NCBI GenBank assembly: GCA_965208685.1
Contig: CBDBPL010000007.1
Span: 1,178,001 to 1,242,000, forward strand
From: JAJEFO01 sp965208685
Lineage (GTDB): Bacteria; Pseudomonadota; Alphaproteobacteria; Rhodobacterales; Rhodobacteraceae
Length of the DNA: 64,000 bases
Direction: 5' to 3'
The notes below the pieces were generated by a model. That model made no database searches and was not told the origin of the DNA. It saw nothing but the letters and a program-made list of their open reading frames with translations. Shown here piece by piece: positions 35,543-45,308 of the stretch. Every line of letters starts with the position of its first letter. The first letter of the stretch is position 1. The translations under genes and the position numbers were made by a program.

Positions 35543-38500
35543 ATGACATCACTAGGCACGGACTGCGGCGTCGCCATTGTCGGGTACAGCTATCGCATGC
35601 CAGGCGGGATCCAGTCAGATTCCGACTTCTGGAACCTCCTCAGCAGCCGGGACATCGTCCAGGAGCCGATTGGCGATCGTTACGGGAGAGGCCATCTTCC
35701 CATCGGTGAATTCTCTGGTCCGGGACGCCTTGCAAGCCCGTACGAAGGACTGATCCGCGACGATGACGAGTTGCTCTTCGACCGTGCGTTCTTCGGCATG
35801 TCCCACAATGAATTGAGGCAGACCGAACCACAGGTGCGCATGCTTCTCAACTGCGCGTGGGAGGCCATCGAGCACGTCGGGTGGGACCTTCGCGCGCTGC
35901 ACAACAGCCCCACGGGGGTCTTCATCGGTTCGCAAGTGCCGGCTGTGTCCAACTGGCGACCGCAGCATGGCGTCACCGAGAACTCCGTGTCGGGCATTAG
36001 CCTTGCAATGCTGGCCAACCGGATTTCATACCACTTCAACCTCATGGGGTCCTCGGCGACGTATTGCACGGCCTGCTCCGCCGGCCTGACCGCCTTGCAT
36101 GCGGCGATGAACGCGCTCGCATGCGGAGATTGCGAACAGGCGCTCGTTGGTGCGGTCACGTATCTCGGCAGCGCCAGAATGAGCAGCAGCTTCAATCTCA
36201 TGGGGGTCATCAGCCCGGATGGCGCCTGCCACTCGTTCGACGCAGAAGCCAATGGCTACATGCGTTCCGAGGGATCGTTCGTCTTTGCAGTGAAGCCCTT
36301 GCCGGCCGCCGAACGGGATGGCGACCCGATCTACGCCGTGATCGAGTCGACGGCGGTGAACTCCGCCGGGGCGGCCGACGGCACGGCGGGCCTCGCACCG
36401 GGCCGGTTTATCAGCGCACCCACGCAGCATTCCCAGATCCGGTTGATGCACGAGGCCGCGGCCCGTGCCGGCCGTGCACCATGCGAGTTCGACTACGTCG
36501 AGGCACACGCAACCGGAACAGCGGTCGGTGACCCCATCGAGGGCAACGCCATCGCCGAGGCATTCAGCAGCTCCGAGCGCATGGATCCGCTTCGCGTTTC
36601 CAGCGTCAAGAGCAACATCGGGCACATGGAAGCTGCCGCCTTTCACTGTGCACTGCTCAAGGTCGTTCTGATGATGCAGCGACGCACCTTCGCGCCGGTC
36701 TCGAAGAGCTTTCAGTTGCCGAACCCGGAGATTGACTTCGACCATTGCCCCATGCGGGTGCAGACGGAATGCGAGCCCTTTCCCGAGCAACGGGTCGTCG
36801 TGGGAATCAACTCGTTTGGCTTCGGTGGGGCCAACGGCCATTGCGTTGTGAGCGAGTACCGGCCGTCGCGACCCAGGATCTGGTCGGTGCCGCCGGCACC
36901 CGACGCCGGCTTTGTGATCCCTCTCTCGGCGCGCACGCCCGACGCGCTTGCGGAGAGCGCCGTTCGCCTGCGGGACATGCTCAACGCGCAACCGCAGGAC
37001 CTCTACACAATCGCCGGCAATCTCAGCAGGCGACGTACCCACTTTGCGGCGCGGTCTGCCTTCGCCGTGCGCAGTTGCGGAGAACTCGCCGGTGCGCTGG
37101 AGGCGTTCGCGGCGGAACGCGCTCCTGTCGGGACGGTGGGCGAAGGCGAGCAGCGGTTGTTGATGGTGTTCGCCGGACAGGGGACGCAATGGGCTGGCTG
37201 CGGACGTGATCTCTACAGGGCGCATCCGGTGTTCCGCCGCACAATCGATGCCATAGACGAGGAGTGGCGATCCCATTCCGGGACGTCGTTGCGCGCGGCC
37301 TGTTTCGAGTCTCCCCAGGCGGCACTTGACGAGTGCGAACTGGCCCAGCCTGTCACTTTCGCCATCCAGTGCGCGTTGGTGGAGATGTTCAAGACCTGGG
37401 GTGTCTATCCGGACTGCGTGCTGGGCCACAGCTCGGGCGAAGTGGCCGCGGCCTATGCGTCGGGCGCTCTCTCGCTCGCCGATTCGATCCGACTGGTCTT
37501 CCATCGCGCCACTCTTCAGCAGCGCGTGGCGGGATCCGGCCGCATGCTGGCGATCGGTCTCGATTCACCGGGTGTCAAGGAATTGCTGGATGCCCTGGAC
37601 GTTCCATTCCGACTTGACGGTGAGCGGACACCGCAGGTGGAGATCGCCTGCGAGAACGCGCCAGCCAACACGGTTGTCTGCGGCCGCGAAGCCAGCCTGC
37701 GGCAAATTATTGAGGAACTGGACCGGCGCAACCTTCAAAACGGGCTGATCCCGGGAAACATCGCCTTTCACTCCCAGTCCATGGATGTGATCATGGATGA
37801 TGCGTCGAAGGCGTTCGCTTTCCTAGACGACGTCTCTTTCGACATCGATGTCCCCTTTGTTTCGTCGGTGACAGGTGCAGAAACTGGGCGACTGGATGGT
37901 GCCTACTGGTGGTCGAACATTCGCCATCGTGTCCGCTTCGCGGAAGCGATGGAGACGGTCAAGCGCGATCACCGGCCCGATGTGGTGCTGGAACTGGCGC
38001 CGCATTCGGCCTTGCAGCCCCTTGTCGCGCAATGCGTGGAGGACGTGTCGCCACCGCCTGTCTCAATTCCAACGCTCATGCGAAGCCAGGATGCATGCGT
38101 CGGCTTTCTCGAAGCCCTGGGCGCCCTCTTCAGGGCCGGCGTGTCCCTGGATTTTGCCGCCCAGTACCCGAGGCCCGAGCCCATTGCCCAACTGTTGCCC
38201 GGCCATCCCAAGGACGAGGAAAGGACTGTCGACAACAGGCTGGACGACGAATTCTTCCTGCAACAGGGCGATTACGCGCACGGTCCGCTGGTCGGCCACC
38301 GAATTCCCAGCGACCATCTCCTGTTCGAGGCGCGACTGTCCGAAAGTGCTTTTCCGTGGCTGGCGGAGCATCGCGTCCATCATGCGTCGATCATGCCGGC
38401 GGCCGGCTATATCGAGCTGATACTGGAAGCTCTCGGAGGCGTGCCGGTTCATTTCGACGTGCTCGAGTTCCTGCAACCGTGCCCAATCCCGAAGAAGGCG

Positions 38501-41500
38501 CCCGTCAGGCTGCAGACGGCCCTGCATCCGGTCCCTAACGCTTCAGGCGAATACACTTTCCGGATCTCAACGCTGCCTTACGAAGTTGATCCGAAGGGCG
38601 AGTTGCATTGCCGCGGCAGGGTGCGCATCATCGACACTCGGCCAGAAATGGAAGCGCCGGAGACGCTCGCTGACATTGACGTCTCCGGCTACGAGGCACT
38701 TCGTTACGCTGCCGACGACGAAATCTACGAGCGCTTCGAGGTGGTTCTCGGAGACATGTACCAGTACGGCCCCCACTTCCGGAACATCCGGAGCCTGAGG
38801 CGCGAGCGCGAGACCGGCCGACTGCTGCTCGATGTCGAGGTCGACGAAGCGCTGTGGGAGGCCGGAAGAACGGAGGGATACGTTTCCTTCCCGCCCCTTC
38901 TGGACGGCGGGCTGCAGTCGTTTCTCTATGACCTGATGCTCGGCGCCGATCGATTTGCCATACCCCTGCGCGCGGAGAACGTGACGTTCCTGGGCGCGGC
39001 TTCGGTACCGCGCCTCGTATGCCAACAGACCTATCCTGGTGGCAAGCGGTACGAAGTCGACGACAAGGGTCAATATGACGTGCCGAACGGCGAGTGGGTT
39101 TCCGGCAGATTGAACGTCTACGATGCAGCTACCGGCGAACTTATGCTCCATATCGGGAAGTACGTTTCCTTCATCTCCTATCCTCGGCGGGTCGACCAGC
39201 CGCACAGCAAGCATCGCATCGCCTGGCAACCTAAGCACCTCGCCGAGGGCGCCGCAATCTCGGACCGGTTGCCCGAGGGGGAGATCGAGCCATCCGCCCT
39301 GCTTGCCGCCCTCGGACAGGCGAACGCGACCGGCGGCGATACGCGTGCCTGCCGAGCACTGGAATTCGCGGGCACCAGGGCGCCGGAACAGACGGTGCTC
39401 CAGAAGTGCGTCGAGCATCTCTCACGCGAGGATGCGCAAAGCGAGTACTGGCTCGTTGCCGATGATGAGGAGGGAGCGCGCGCGAACTATGGTGCCTTCC
39501 ACGGACATGACGCCGCACTGCGCTTCGAGTGTCTCGATCCCGCCGGACGGCAGGAGGCCGCGCTCGAGTCGGGCCTGCTGCGCCCGAACGCAGTGGATGT
39601 CCTGTTTCTCCACCAGGATCAGGTTGCGTTCACGGAGGACGACTGGCGGTTCTGGCGAAAGGCGGCGGTCGCTGGCGGCTTGGCTCTCGTTGCCCACGAA
39701 GACGACGCAACCGTAGAGTCCGGCGCGGGCTGGACCGTGCTTCGGGCCGGCAGGCAGGCGACGCTGCTGCAGGCGCCTCTGCAGTACAGCACCGAGCCGG
39801 AGGAGGCAGCGCTGCCGGCCCCGCGCTGGGTGATGGGAGATCCCGCTGGGCTGGCAGAGGCGTGGACGTCCCTGCTCAACGATCCGGGGGTCCATGCCAT
39901 CCCATACGATTCCTTGGCTTCGGGCGGCCCCTTTGAGCCAGAGACGTGTCCGGACGCTGCGGACGTGCAAGCGATCGACTTCTTCTGCGGCCGGGATTCG
40001 GGGGATCCGACGGGCGAGAGGGCTACCTTGCAGTTTGTCACCCTCGTTCAGTCGCTCGTTCCCTACAGGATCGAACATGCAAGTTGCCGGTGCCGCATCA
40101 CCGTTGTGACCCGCACAGCGGCCCTCGAAACAGAGGATGCGCGCGGGAATGCCCTTTGGGGGGCGGTGCGCAGCATGGCGATGGAGGTCGCAGAAGAGGC
40201 CAGAATCGAGTTTCGCCTGGTGGACCTGGGCGGTGACGACGACCTTGACACCCTGGCATGGCTCGCGCGCCACGACCTGCGCGAACGCGAGTTGGCCGTG
40301 CGCGAGGGACGGCTTTGGGTGCCGCGCGTCGTGAGCATTCGCGACGAATTCCCGCACGTCCCTGCTGGCGAGAATCCACCCTTTCGGCTGTTCCTGGACA
40401 ACGCCGGGCAGATCAGCGGTTTGCGAATGAAAACGTACGAGCCACCCCCGCTGGGGCCGCACCATGTGGAGATCGATGTCGCTGCCGCGGCGCTCAACTT
40501 CCGCGATGTCATGGTGACCCTGGGGCTTTTGCCTGAATTGGCCTATGAGCGATCCGCGTTCGGCCACGAGTTGGGCATGGAGGCGAGCGGCGTGGTACGC
40601 CGTGCCGGCATTGCGGTGACCGGGCTCGAACCCGGCGATGAGGTGATCTTTGTCGATAGTGGGTGCATCAGCAATCGCACAGTGGTCGATCAGCACCGAG
40701 TTTTCCCCAAGCCCGGCGGCCTTAGCATGGAGGAGGCCGCGTCATCGCTCTCAGTCTACGTCACTGCCTACTACGCCCTGATCCACTTGGCCCGGTTGCG
40801 CAAAGGGCAACGGGTCCTCATTCACTCGGCCATGGGTGGCATCGGTCAAGCGGCTATCGCGCTCGCCAGCAACGTGGGTGCGGAGATCTACGCCACCGCC
40901 GGCAACGAGTCCAAGCGCGAACGGCTGCTCGAGCTGGGGGTTCGGGCGGCCTTCGATTCACACAGCGAAGAGTGGTATGATGGGCTCATGACGACCACCG
41001 GCGGCCAGGGCGTCGATGTCGTGCTGAACTCGCTCGCTGGCCGTCACGTTCCGCTGTGCCTCGAATCCTTGCGGGCGGGCGGCTGGCATTGCGAGATCGG
41101 CAAGGTCGACATCTACGCCGACAGCGCCCTCGGTCTCCGCGTCTTCCGCAAGAATCTGCGTTTCGCGGCGCTCGACCTCGACCGCCTGATGGTCGACGAT
41201 CCTCTCCTTTCGCGCAAACTTTCCGAGACCTGTCTCGACCTCCTCGACCGCGGCGTGGTGCCCCCTTTGCCCGTTACCGTTTTCCCCTTCGGCGACTACG
41301 AAAGGGCGCTCCGGCTAATGACATCCGGTCAACACCAAGGAAAACTGGTCCTGAAGGCACCGTCGGCGCTCGCAGCACCGGACTTTCCGATCAACGATCG
41401 CCGCCCGCTGCTGGACCCCGCAGGAACATACCTGGTGACCGGCGGTCTGGGCGGATTCGGTCAACGGCTCCTGCCGTACCTCGTGACGGCTGGTGCCCGC

Positions 41501-42613
41501 CACCTCACTCTCCTGGACCGCGACCCCGAACGCCGTCGAAGCGAGTCCTGGCTGCGCCAGTCCACGACTCTTGCCGACATCGGGGAGGGGGTCGACATCG
41601 ACATCGTGCCTGGTGATGTCGCTCACGAGGGGGATGTACGCCGCTGCGTCGACAACCTGGGACGGCCGCTCAAGGGCGTGTTCCATCTTGCCGGAACCTT
41701 GGACGACCGCCTGCTGGCGGATCTCTCGCCGGAGTCCGTCGCCAGGGTATTTGCACCCAAGGCGCAGGGTGCCCTCAATCTCCACCGCGCCACAGCCGGC
41801 TTCGCGCTCGACCATTTCGTCATGGTGTCGTCCACGTCGTCGATCATCGGCAATCCTGGTCAGATCAACTACAGCGCTGCCAACGCGTACCTGGACGGCC
41901 TTGCCGCCTGCCGCCGCCGTCAGGGATTGCCCGCGGTCACGTACTGTCTGGCTGCAGTCTCCGATGCCGGCATGGCGGCACGCAATCTGGGTGTCCTGCG
42001 CCTGATGAAAGCCGCCGGAATGCCACCCGTGAGCAGCCATTTCGCAATATCGAACCTCGACTACGCGCTTCGCACGATGGGCGAAGGTGACCACCTGATC
42101 ACTGCATTGTTCAAACGCATGCTCTGGAGCGTCGAATCTGACGACTACATGCGCACCGGACGTCTCATGAGCAATCAGGATGCCTTTGCGGTGGGCTCCG
42201 ACGAGCGGCTGACGGTCGATGGGGTCATGGCGCAGATCGCCGCAAAGGTTGCCGAGCTTTGCGGCCACGACGAGGGCGGCTTGGAAGAACCGCTTTCCAG
42301 TTTCGGCCTGAATTCAATTTCGGTCGCCGAGTTGGGTGCGTTCATTCAAAGCGAGTTCAACTTCCAGGCGAGCGCCCTGGAACTGATGACGACGGCTTCC
42401 TGCCAGTCGCTGGCGAACGCCATCGTTTTCGGCACGAAGGCGGACGAGGAGACCGAAGCCGAGAAAGAAGGCGCCCCGACCGGCGCTGCGCCCCGGGCGG
42501 CGCAGCGCCGTGGCCGCCGCAAGCCCTCCGCTTTCGCCAGCCCGCCCGAGGACCATTTCCCGCCGCCGCCCGGTTCCGGAGAGATTGCCAGCACGGCCGC
42601 GTCCGTCACGTAG
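35543..42613 (+). CDS. swfA: Mono-modular type I PKS/FAS, KS-AT-DH-(relic MT-KR)-ER-KR-ACP, SwfA-like
   Basis: A 2356-residue megasynthase. KS: residues 10-440, active Cys178, His322 and His361. AT: 535-870, Ser630 in GHSSGE; I740-AFH fits the malonyl-type HAFH motif. DH: 905-1215, His943 in HRVHHASIMP and Asp1121. Region 1280-1400 looks like a decayed methyltransferase and 1510-1570 like the structural KR half. ER: 1615-1940 (GGIGQAA at 1765). KR: 1960-2150 with TGGLGGFG, Ser2096, Tyr2110, Asn2114 and an LDD motif (2053). ACP: 2230-2300, Ser2258 in FGLNSIS. All reductive domains look intact, so a saturated acyl chain is expected. There is no TE; release is probably by the next gene. The ribosome site is AAGAAGG. 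The symbol rests on remembered domain content of sponge swf clusters. Confidence 0.9.
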   Translation: MTSLGTDCGVAIVGYSYRMPGGIQSDSDFWNLLSSRDIVQEPIGDRYGRGHLPIGEFSGPGRLASPYEGLIRDDDELLFDRAFFGMSHNELRQTEPQVRMLLNCAWEAIEHVGWDLRALHNSPTGVFIGSQVPAVSNWRPQHGVTENSVSGISLAMLANRISYHFNLMGSSATYCTACSAGLTALHAAMNALACGDCEQALVGAVTYLGSARMSSSFNLMGVISPDGACHSFDAEANGYMRSEGSFVFAVKPLPAAERDGDPIYAVIESTAVNSAGAADGTAGLAPGRFISAPTQHSQIRLMHEAAARAGRAPCEFDYVEAHATGTAVGDPIEGNAIAEAFSSSERMDPLRVSSVKSNIGHMEAAAFHCALLKVVLMMQRRTFAPVSKSFQLPNPEIDFDHCPMRVQTECEPFPEQRVVVGINSFGFGGANGHCVVSEYRPSRPRIWSVPPAPDAGFVIPLSARTPDALAESAVRLRDMLNAQPQDLYTIAGNLSRRRTHFAARSAFAVRSCGELAGALEAFAAERAPVGTVGEGEQRLLMVFAGQGTQWAGCGRDLYRAHPVFRRTIDAIDEEWRSHSGTSLRAACFESPQAALDECELAQPVTFAIQCALVEMFKTWGVYPDCVLGHSSGEVAAAYASGALSLADSIRLVFHRATLQQRVAGSGRMLAIGLDSPGVKELLDALDVPFRLDGERTPQVEIACENAPANTVVCGREASLRQIIEELDRRNLQNGLIPGNIAFHSQSMDVIMDDASKAFAFLDDVSFDIDVPFVSSVTGAETGRLDGAYWWSNIRHRVRFAEAMETVKRDHRPDVVLELAPHSALQPLVAQCVEDVSPPPVSIPTLMRSQDACVGFLEALGALFRAGVSLDFAAQYPRPEPIAQLLPGHPKDEERTVDNRLDDEFFLQQGDYAHGPLVGHRIPSDHLLFEARLSESAFPWLAEHRVHHASIMPAAGYIELILEALGGVPVHFDVLEFLQPCPIPKKAPVRLQTALHPVPNASGEYTFRISTLPYEVDPKGELHCRGRVRIIDTRPEMEAPETLADIDVSGYEALRYAADDEIYERFEVVLGDMYQYGPHFRNIRSLRRERETGRLLLDVEVDEALWEAGRTEGYVSFPPLLDGGLQSFLYDLMLGADRFAIPLRAENVTFLGAASVPRLVCQQTYPGGKRYEVDDKGQYDVPNGEWVSGRLNVYDAATGELMLHIGKYVSFISYPRRVDQPHSKHRIAWQPKHLAEGAAISDRLPEGEIEPSALLAALGQANATGGDTRACRALEFAGTRAPEQTVLQKCVEHLSREDAQSEYWLVADDEEGARANYGAFHGHDAALRFECLDPAGRQEAALESGLLRPNAVDVLFLHQDQVAFTEDDWRFWRKAAVAGGLALVAHEDDATVESGAGWTVLRAGRQATLLQAPLQYSTEPEEAALPAPRWVMGDPAGLAEAWTSLLNDPGVHAIPYDSLASGGPFEPETCPDAADVQAIDFFCGRDSGDPTGERATLQFVTLVQSLVPYRIEHASCRCRITVVTRTAALETEDARGNALWGAVRSMAMEVAEEARIEFRLVDLGGDDDLDTLAWLARHDLRERELAVREGRLWVPRVVSIRDEFPHVPAGENPPFRLFLDNAGQISGLRMKTYEPPPLGPHHVEIDVAAAALNFRDVMVTLGLLPELAYERSAFGHELGMEASGVVRRAGIAVTGLEPGDEVIFVDSGCISNRTVVDQHRVFPKPGGLSMEEAASSLSVYVTAYYALIHLARLRKGQRVLIHSAMGGIGQAAIALASNVGAEIYATAGNESKRERLLELGVRAAFDSHSEEWYDGLMTTTGGQGVDVVLNSLAGRHVPLCLESLRAGGWHCEIGKVDIYADSALGLRVFRKNLRFAALDLDRLMVDDPLLSRKLSETCLDLLDRGVVPPLPVTVFPFGDYERALRLMTSGQHQGKLVLKAPSALAAPDFPINDRRPLLDPAGTYLVTGGLGGFGQRLLPYLVTAGARHLTLLDRDPERRRSESWLRQSTTLADIGEGVDIDIVPGDVAHEGDVRRCVDNLGRPLKGVFHLAGTLDDRLLADLSPESVARVFAPKAQGALNLHRATAGFALDHFVMVSSTSSIIGNPGQINYSAANAYLDGLAACRRRQGLPAVTYCLAAVSDAGMAARNLGVLRLMKAAGMPPVSSHFAISNLDYALRTMGEGDHLITALFKRMLWSVESDDYMRTGRLMSNQDAFAVGSDERLTVDGVMAQIAAKVAELCGHDEGGLEEPLSSFGLNSISVAELGAFIQSEFNFQASALELMTTASCQSLANAIVFGTKADEETEAEKEGAPTGAAPRAAQRRGRRKPSAFASPPEDHFPPPPGSGEIASTAASVT

Positions 42614-42675
42614 TGCGGTTCGGCGGCAGGAGAGCCGGCATCGCGTCGGCGTCGTGGATGGAGGAGTAAGACCGC

Positions 42676-45171
42676 ATGGCCGAAGAGCTGTCCGCTGAAC
42701 AGCCGGTGCCGCCTCTGGTTGGCCAGCTGCCACCGGAATGCCAGAGGGACGTTGCCGAGCTGCGGCGCGTCGTTCATTCGGCGGTGTCGCGGGAGACGCC
42801 TGCCGCTCCCGTGCCGCCGAACGAGTTTCGGGATGTCCTGCTGACCGGTGCCACCGGCTTCGTCGGGCGCTTCTTCCTACGCGAACTCCTGCGGCAGAAC
42901 GACCGGCTGATCGTGCATTGCATGGTGCGCGCCGACAGCGACCTGCACGGGTTCCAGCGGCTGCGCTCGGCCATGGAGGAGACCGAAATCTGGGAGGAGG
43001 ATCTTGCACCGCGGGTCAAAGTGGTGATCGGCGACAATCGTGAGGAACGCTTCGGACTCGGCAAATCCCAGTTCAACGATCTGTGCGGACGAATCGACGC
43101 GGTCTATCACCTGGCTGCCGACGTAGGACTGGTCGTGCCCTATGCCGACTTGCGCGAGGTGAACGCGCTCGGCCTTCGTCCCGTGCTCGAGTTGTGCCTG
43201 CGCACCCGCTTCAAGCACCTCTTCTACGTGTCCACCATGGGCATTTTCCCTGCGTATTTTTGCAACTTTGCGCGGGAATACAGTCAGAGCCGGATCGACG
43301 AACAGATGTCGCCCGACGTCACCGACATGAAGAAGATTTTTCCTCTCGGTGCCGTCGGTTATCCGTGGAGCAAGCTGGTGGCCGAGCAAGGCGTGTTGTT
43401 CGCGAAAGCGGCCGGCATGCCGATCGCGATCTTTCGCCTGCCGCTGATGGGGTTGCCCAGCACAGGGTATACGCACGCAAACGACTTTCCGACCCGGCTG
43501 TTCGCGGCGGCCACTCAACTGGAGATGGCACCGCGAGGCTTTACGATACAAAGGCAGGCGGAGCCGGTGGATACGGTCGTCGAAGTATGCACGGCGATTT
43601 CCCTGAACCCCGGTCGGCGATTCACCGTCTATCACTGTTGCGACCCAGAGCCGCCGCGCGAGGATCTTGAAGTGGCGGAGTTCGGGTTCTACTGGAAGGA
43701 GGTGTCGTATCGGTCCTTCAGGCGCTCGTGCCAGGCGGTCGGCGAGGAATCCCCGCTGCATGGCCAGTGGGTGCTGTTCGACCACTTCGCGCCATACTGG
43801 TTCAGTGAGGACAGGACCAGCCGCGCGCTGCCGATCAGCGATCGTGCCATTCGGGAGGACTGCCCGCGCCCGATCAAGTGGCCGGCATTGCTGGTCCGGC
43901 ACGCGCGCTCATACGACTGGCTCAGGCGGAATGAGGACAAATGGCCTCATTCCGTCCCGCAGGCTCGTCTGGATTTCGACGGTTTGGTCGCTCAGGCCGA
44001 GACTTACGCCCGGCGCATGGGCGTCGCCTTCGAAGAGGCCTATCCCGCATGGAAGCTGGAGGGGCTCAAGCAACTGATCGAAGCGCTGAAATCGCCGGAG
44101 TCCGGGCTGCGGCGGAGGTCGATCAGTCACGTCATCTATGGGTTGACCCGCGCTCTCCGCAACAACGCGATGCTCGCGTGGGAGCGTCAGCAGCACCCCG
44201 AAATCGAGTGCCAAACGATCGAGCGACCCGTCTTCGTCGCCGGCATCAATAGGGCCGGCACGACATTTCTACATCGACTCCTGTCGCGCGATCCACGGTT
44301 CTGGGCGTTGCGCCGCTACGAGGTAACCGAACCGGTCCTGTCGTCGGGCGAATACGGCACCGTCGCGTGGACGGCAGAGGACCCCCGCCGGGTCTATGCG
44401 GAAGAAGTGGTGAACGCGACCGGGGCAGTCGACGCGCTTGCTGGGCTTCACCGTGTCGATATGAGGGAGCCGGAGGAGGACTTCATGCTCCTTTGGCTCG
44501 CCTTCAGGACCTGGGCCTTCGCCATCGCGCACTACGTGCCGGCCTACGCGCGCTGGTTGGCCGCCGCCGGATCCCGCGAGGTCTACGCGCATCACCGGTA
44601 CGTCATGCAGAACTTTACCTGGCAGCACCGGCAGCGTGAGCCGAATGGGCGGCGGCACTGGCTGCTCAAGGCGCCATTCCATCTAAAGGAACTGGAGGCG
44701 CTGCTTGAGGTCTATCCCGATGCGGTCTTCATCCAAACCCATCGCGACCCCGTGCAGGTCATGGCGTCATGGAACAGCCTGGCGGAACGGCTTCGCGGCT
44801 TTGCCACCGATGCGCGGCCGCCGTTCGAAACCGGCGCCGAGCAGCTGGCGTTCATGAGCGGCATGCTTAACGAAGCCATGCAGGTCCGCGCCTCCAATCC
44901 CGCGCTCGAAAGGCGCTGGGTCGACGTTCGCTATACCGATTTGGTCGACGACCCGATGGCCGTCGTAAACGACATCTACGAACGCCAAAATTGGCCCCTT
45001 GAGCCGGACGCTGCCCACGCAATGCGGGAGTGGCTCAAAATTCAGGAAGAGCAGCGCCGTCAAGAACCGCCGCACGAGTACAGGTTGGAGGACTACGGTC
45101 TCACGCCTGAAGCCGTCAACGAGGCGTTCGCGCCGTATCGGGACTTTGTCGCCACGCGCGGGTTCCTGTGA
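42676..45171 (+). CDS. swfB: Thioester reductase-sulfotransferase fusion, SwfB-like
   Basis: An 831-residue two-domain protein 62 bases after the PKS gene. Residues 50-400 are a thioester reductase (extended SDR): GATGFVG at 58-64, YHLAADVG, Ser186 in YVSTMG, and Tyr229/Lys233 in GYPWSKLVAEQ. Residues 515-780 are a PAPS-dependent sulfotransferase: GINRAGTTFLHRLL (523) for the 5'-phosphosulfate loop, LLKAPFHL (663), and THRDPVQVMASW (Arg690, Ser698) for the 3'-phosphate. The reductase should free the ACP-bound acyl chain as aldehyde or alcohol, and the sulfotransferase could make a sulfate ester. The start ATG follows GGAGGAG. Reaction order and product are inferred. Confidence 0.88.
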   Translation: MAEELSAEQPVPPLVGQLPPECQRDVAELRRVVHSAVSRETPAAPVPPNEFRDVLLTGATGFVGRFFLRELLRQNDRLIVHCMVRADSDLHGFQRLRSAMEETEIWEEDLAPRVKVVIGDNREERFGLGKSQFNDLCGRIDAVYHLAADVGLVVPYADLREVNALGLRPVLELCLRTRFKHLFYVSTMGIFPAYFCNFAREYSQSRIDEQMSPDVTDMKKIFPLGAVGYPWSKLVAEQGVLFAKAAGMPIAIFRLPLMGLPSTGYTHANDFPTRLFAAATQLEMAPRGFTIQRQAEPVDTVVEVCTAISLNPGRRFTVYHCCDPEPPREDLEVAEFGFYWKEVSYRSFRRSCQAVGEESPLHGQWVLFDHFAPYWFSEDRTSRALPISDRAIREDCPRPIKWPALLVRHARSYDWLRRNEDKWPHSVPQARLDFDGLVAQAETYARRMGVAFEEAYPAWKLEGLKQLIEALKSPESGLRRRSISHVIYGLTRALRNNAMLAWERQQHPEIECQTIERPVFVAGINRAGTTFLHRLLSRDPRFWALRRYEVTEPVLSSGEYGTVAWTAEDPRRVYAEEVVNATGAVDALAGLHRVDMREPEEDFMLLWLAFRTWAFAIAHYVPAYARWLAAAGSREVYAHHRYVMQNFTWQHRQREPNGRRHWLLKAPFHLKELEALLEVYPDAVFIQTHRDPVQVMASWNSLAERLRGFATDARPPFETGAEQLAFMSGMLNEAMQVRASNPALERRWVDVRYTDLVDDPMAVVNDIYERQNWPLEPDAAHAMREWLKIQEEQRRQEPPHEYRLEDYGLTPEAVNEAFAPYRDFVATRGFL

Positions 45172-45199
45172 GCCTTCAATCCGCGTTGCGAGGCAATGG

Positions 45200-45247
45200 G
45201 CGGCGACCGCCGCAGATTGGTGCCGCTCCTCGCCATTCCTCAGCGGC
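45200..45247. terminator. Hairpins between convergent swfB and swfC
   Basis: GCGGCG-AC-CGCCGC (45200-45213) and GCCGCT/AGCGGC (45222-45227 with 45242-45247) lie in the 137 bases between the converging stop codons. There is no T tract, so function as a bidirectional terminator is only possible. Confidence 0.3.
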
Positions 45248-45308
45248 GGTCTGGGTCGGCAGCAGGATCATCCATGCCCATGCCGCATTGGCTTGGTTTC
45301 GACGATGC

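Noticed and set aside
36026..37504. A 492-codon minus-strand open frame inside the PKS
   Set aside because: It lies opposite the KS-AT region, which has full active-site motifs; no domain is recognisable in the antisense frame.
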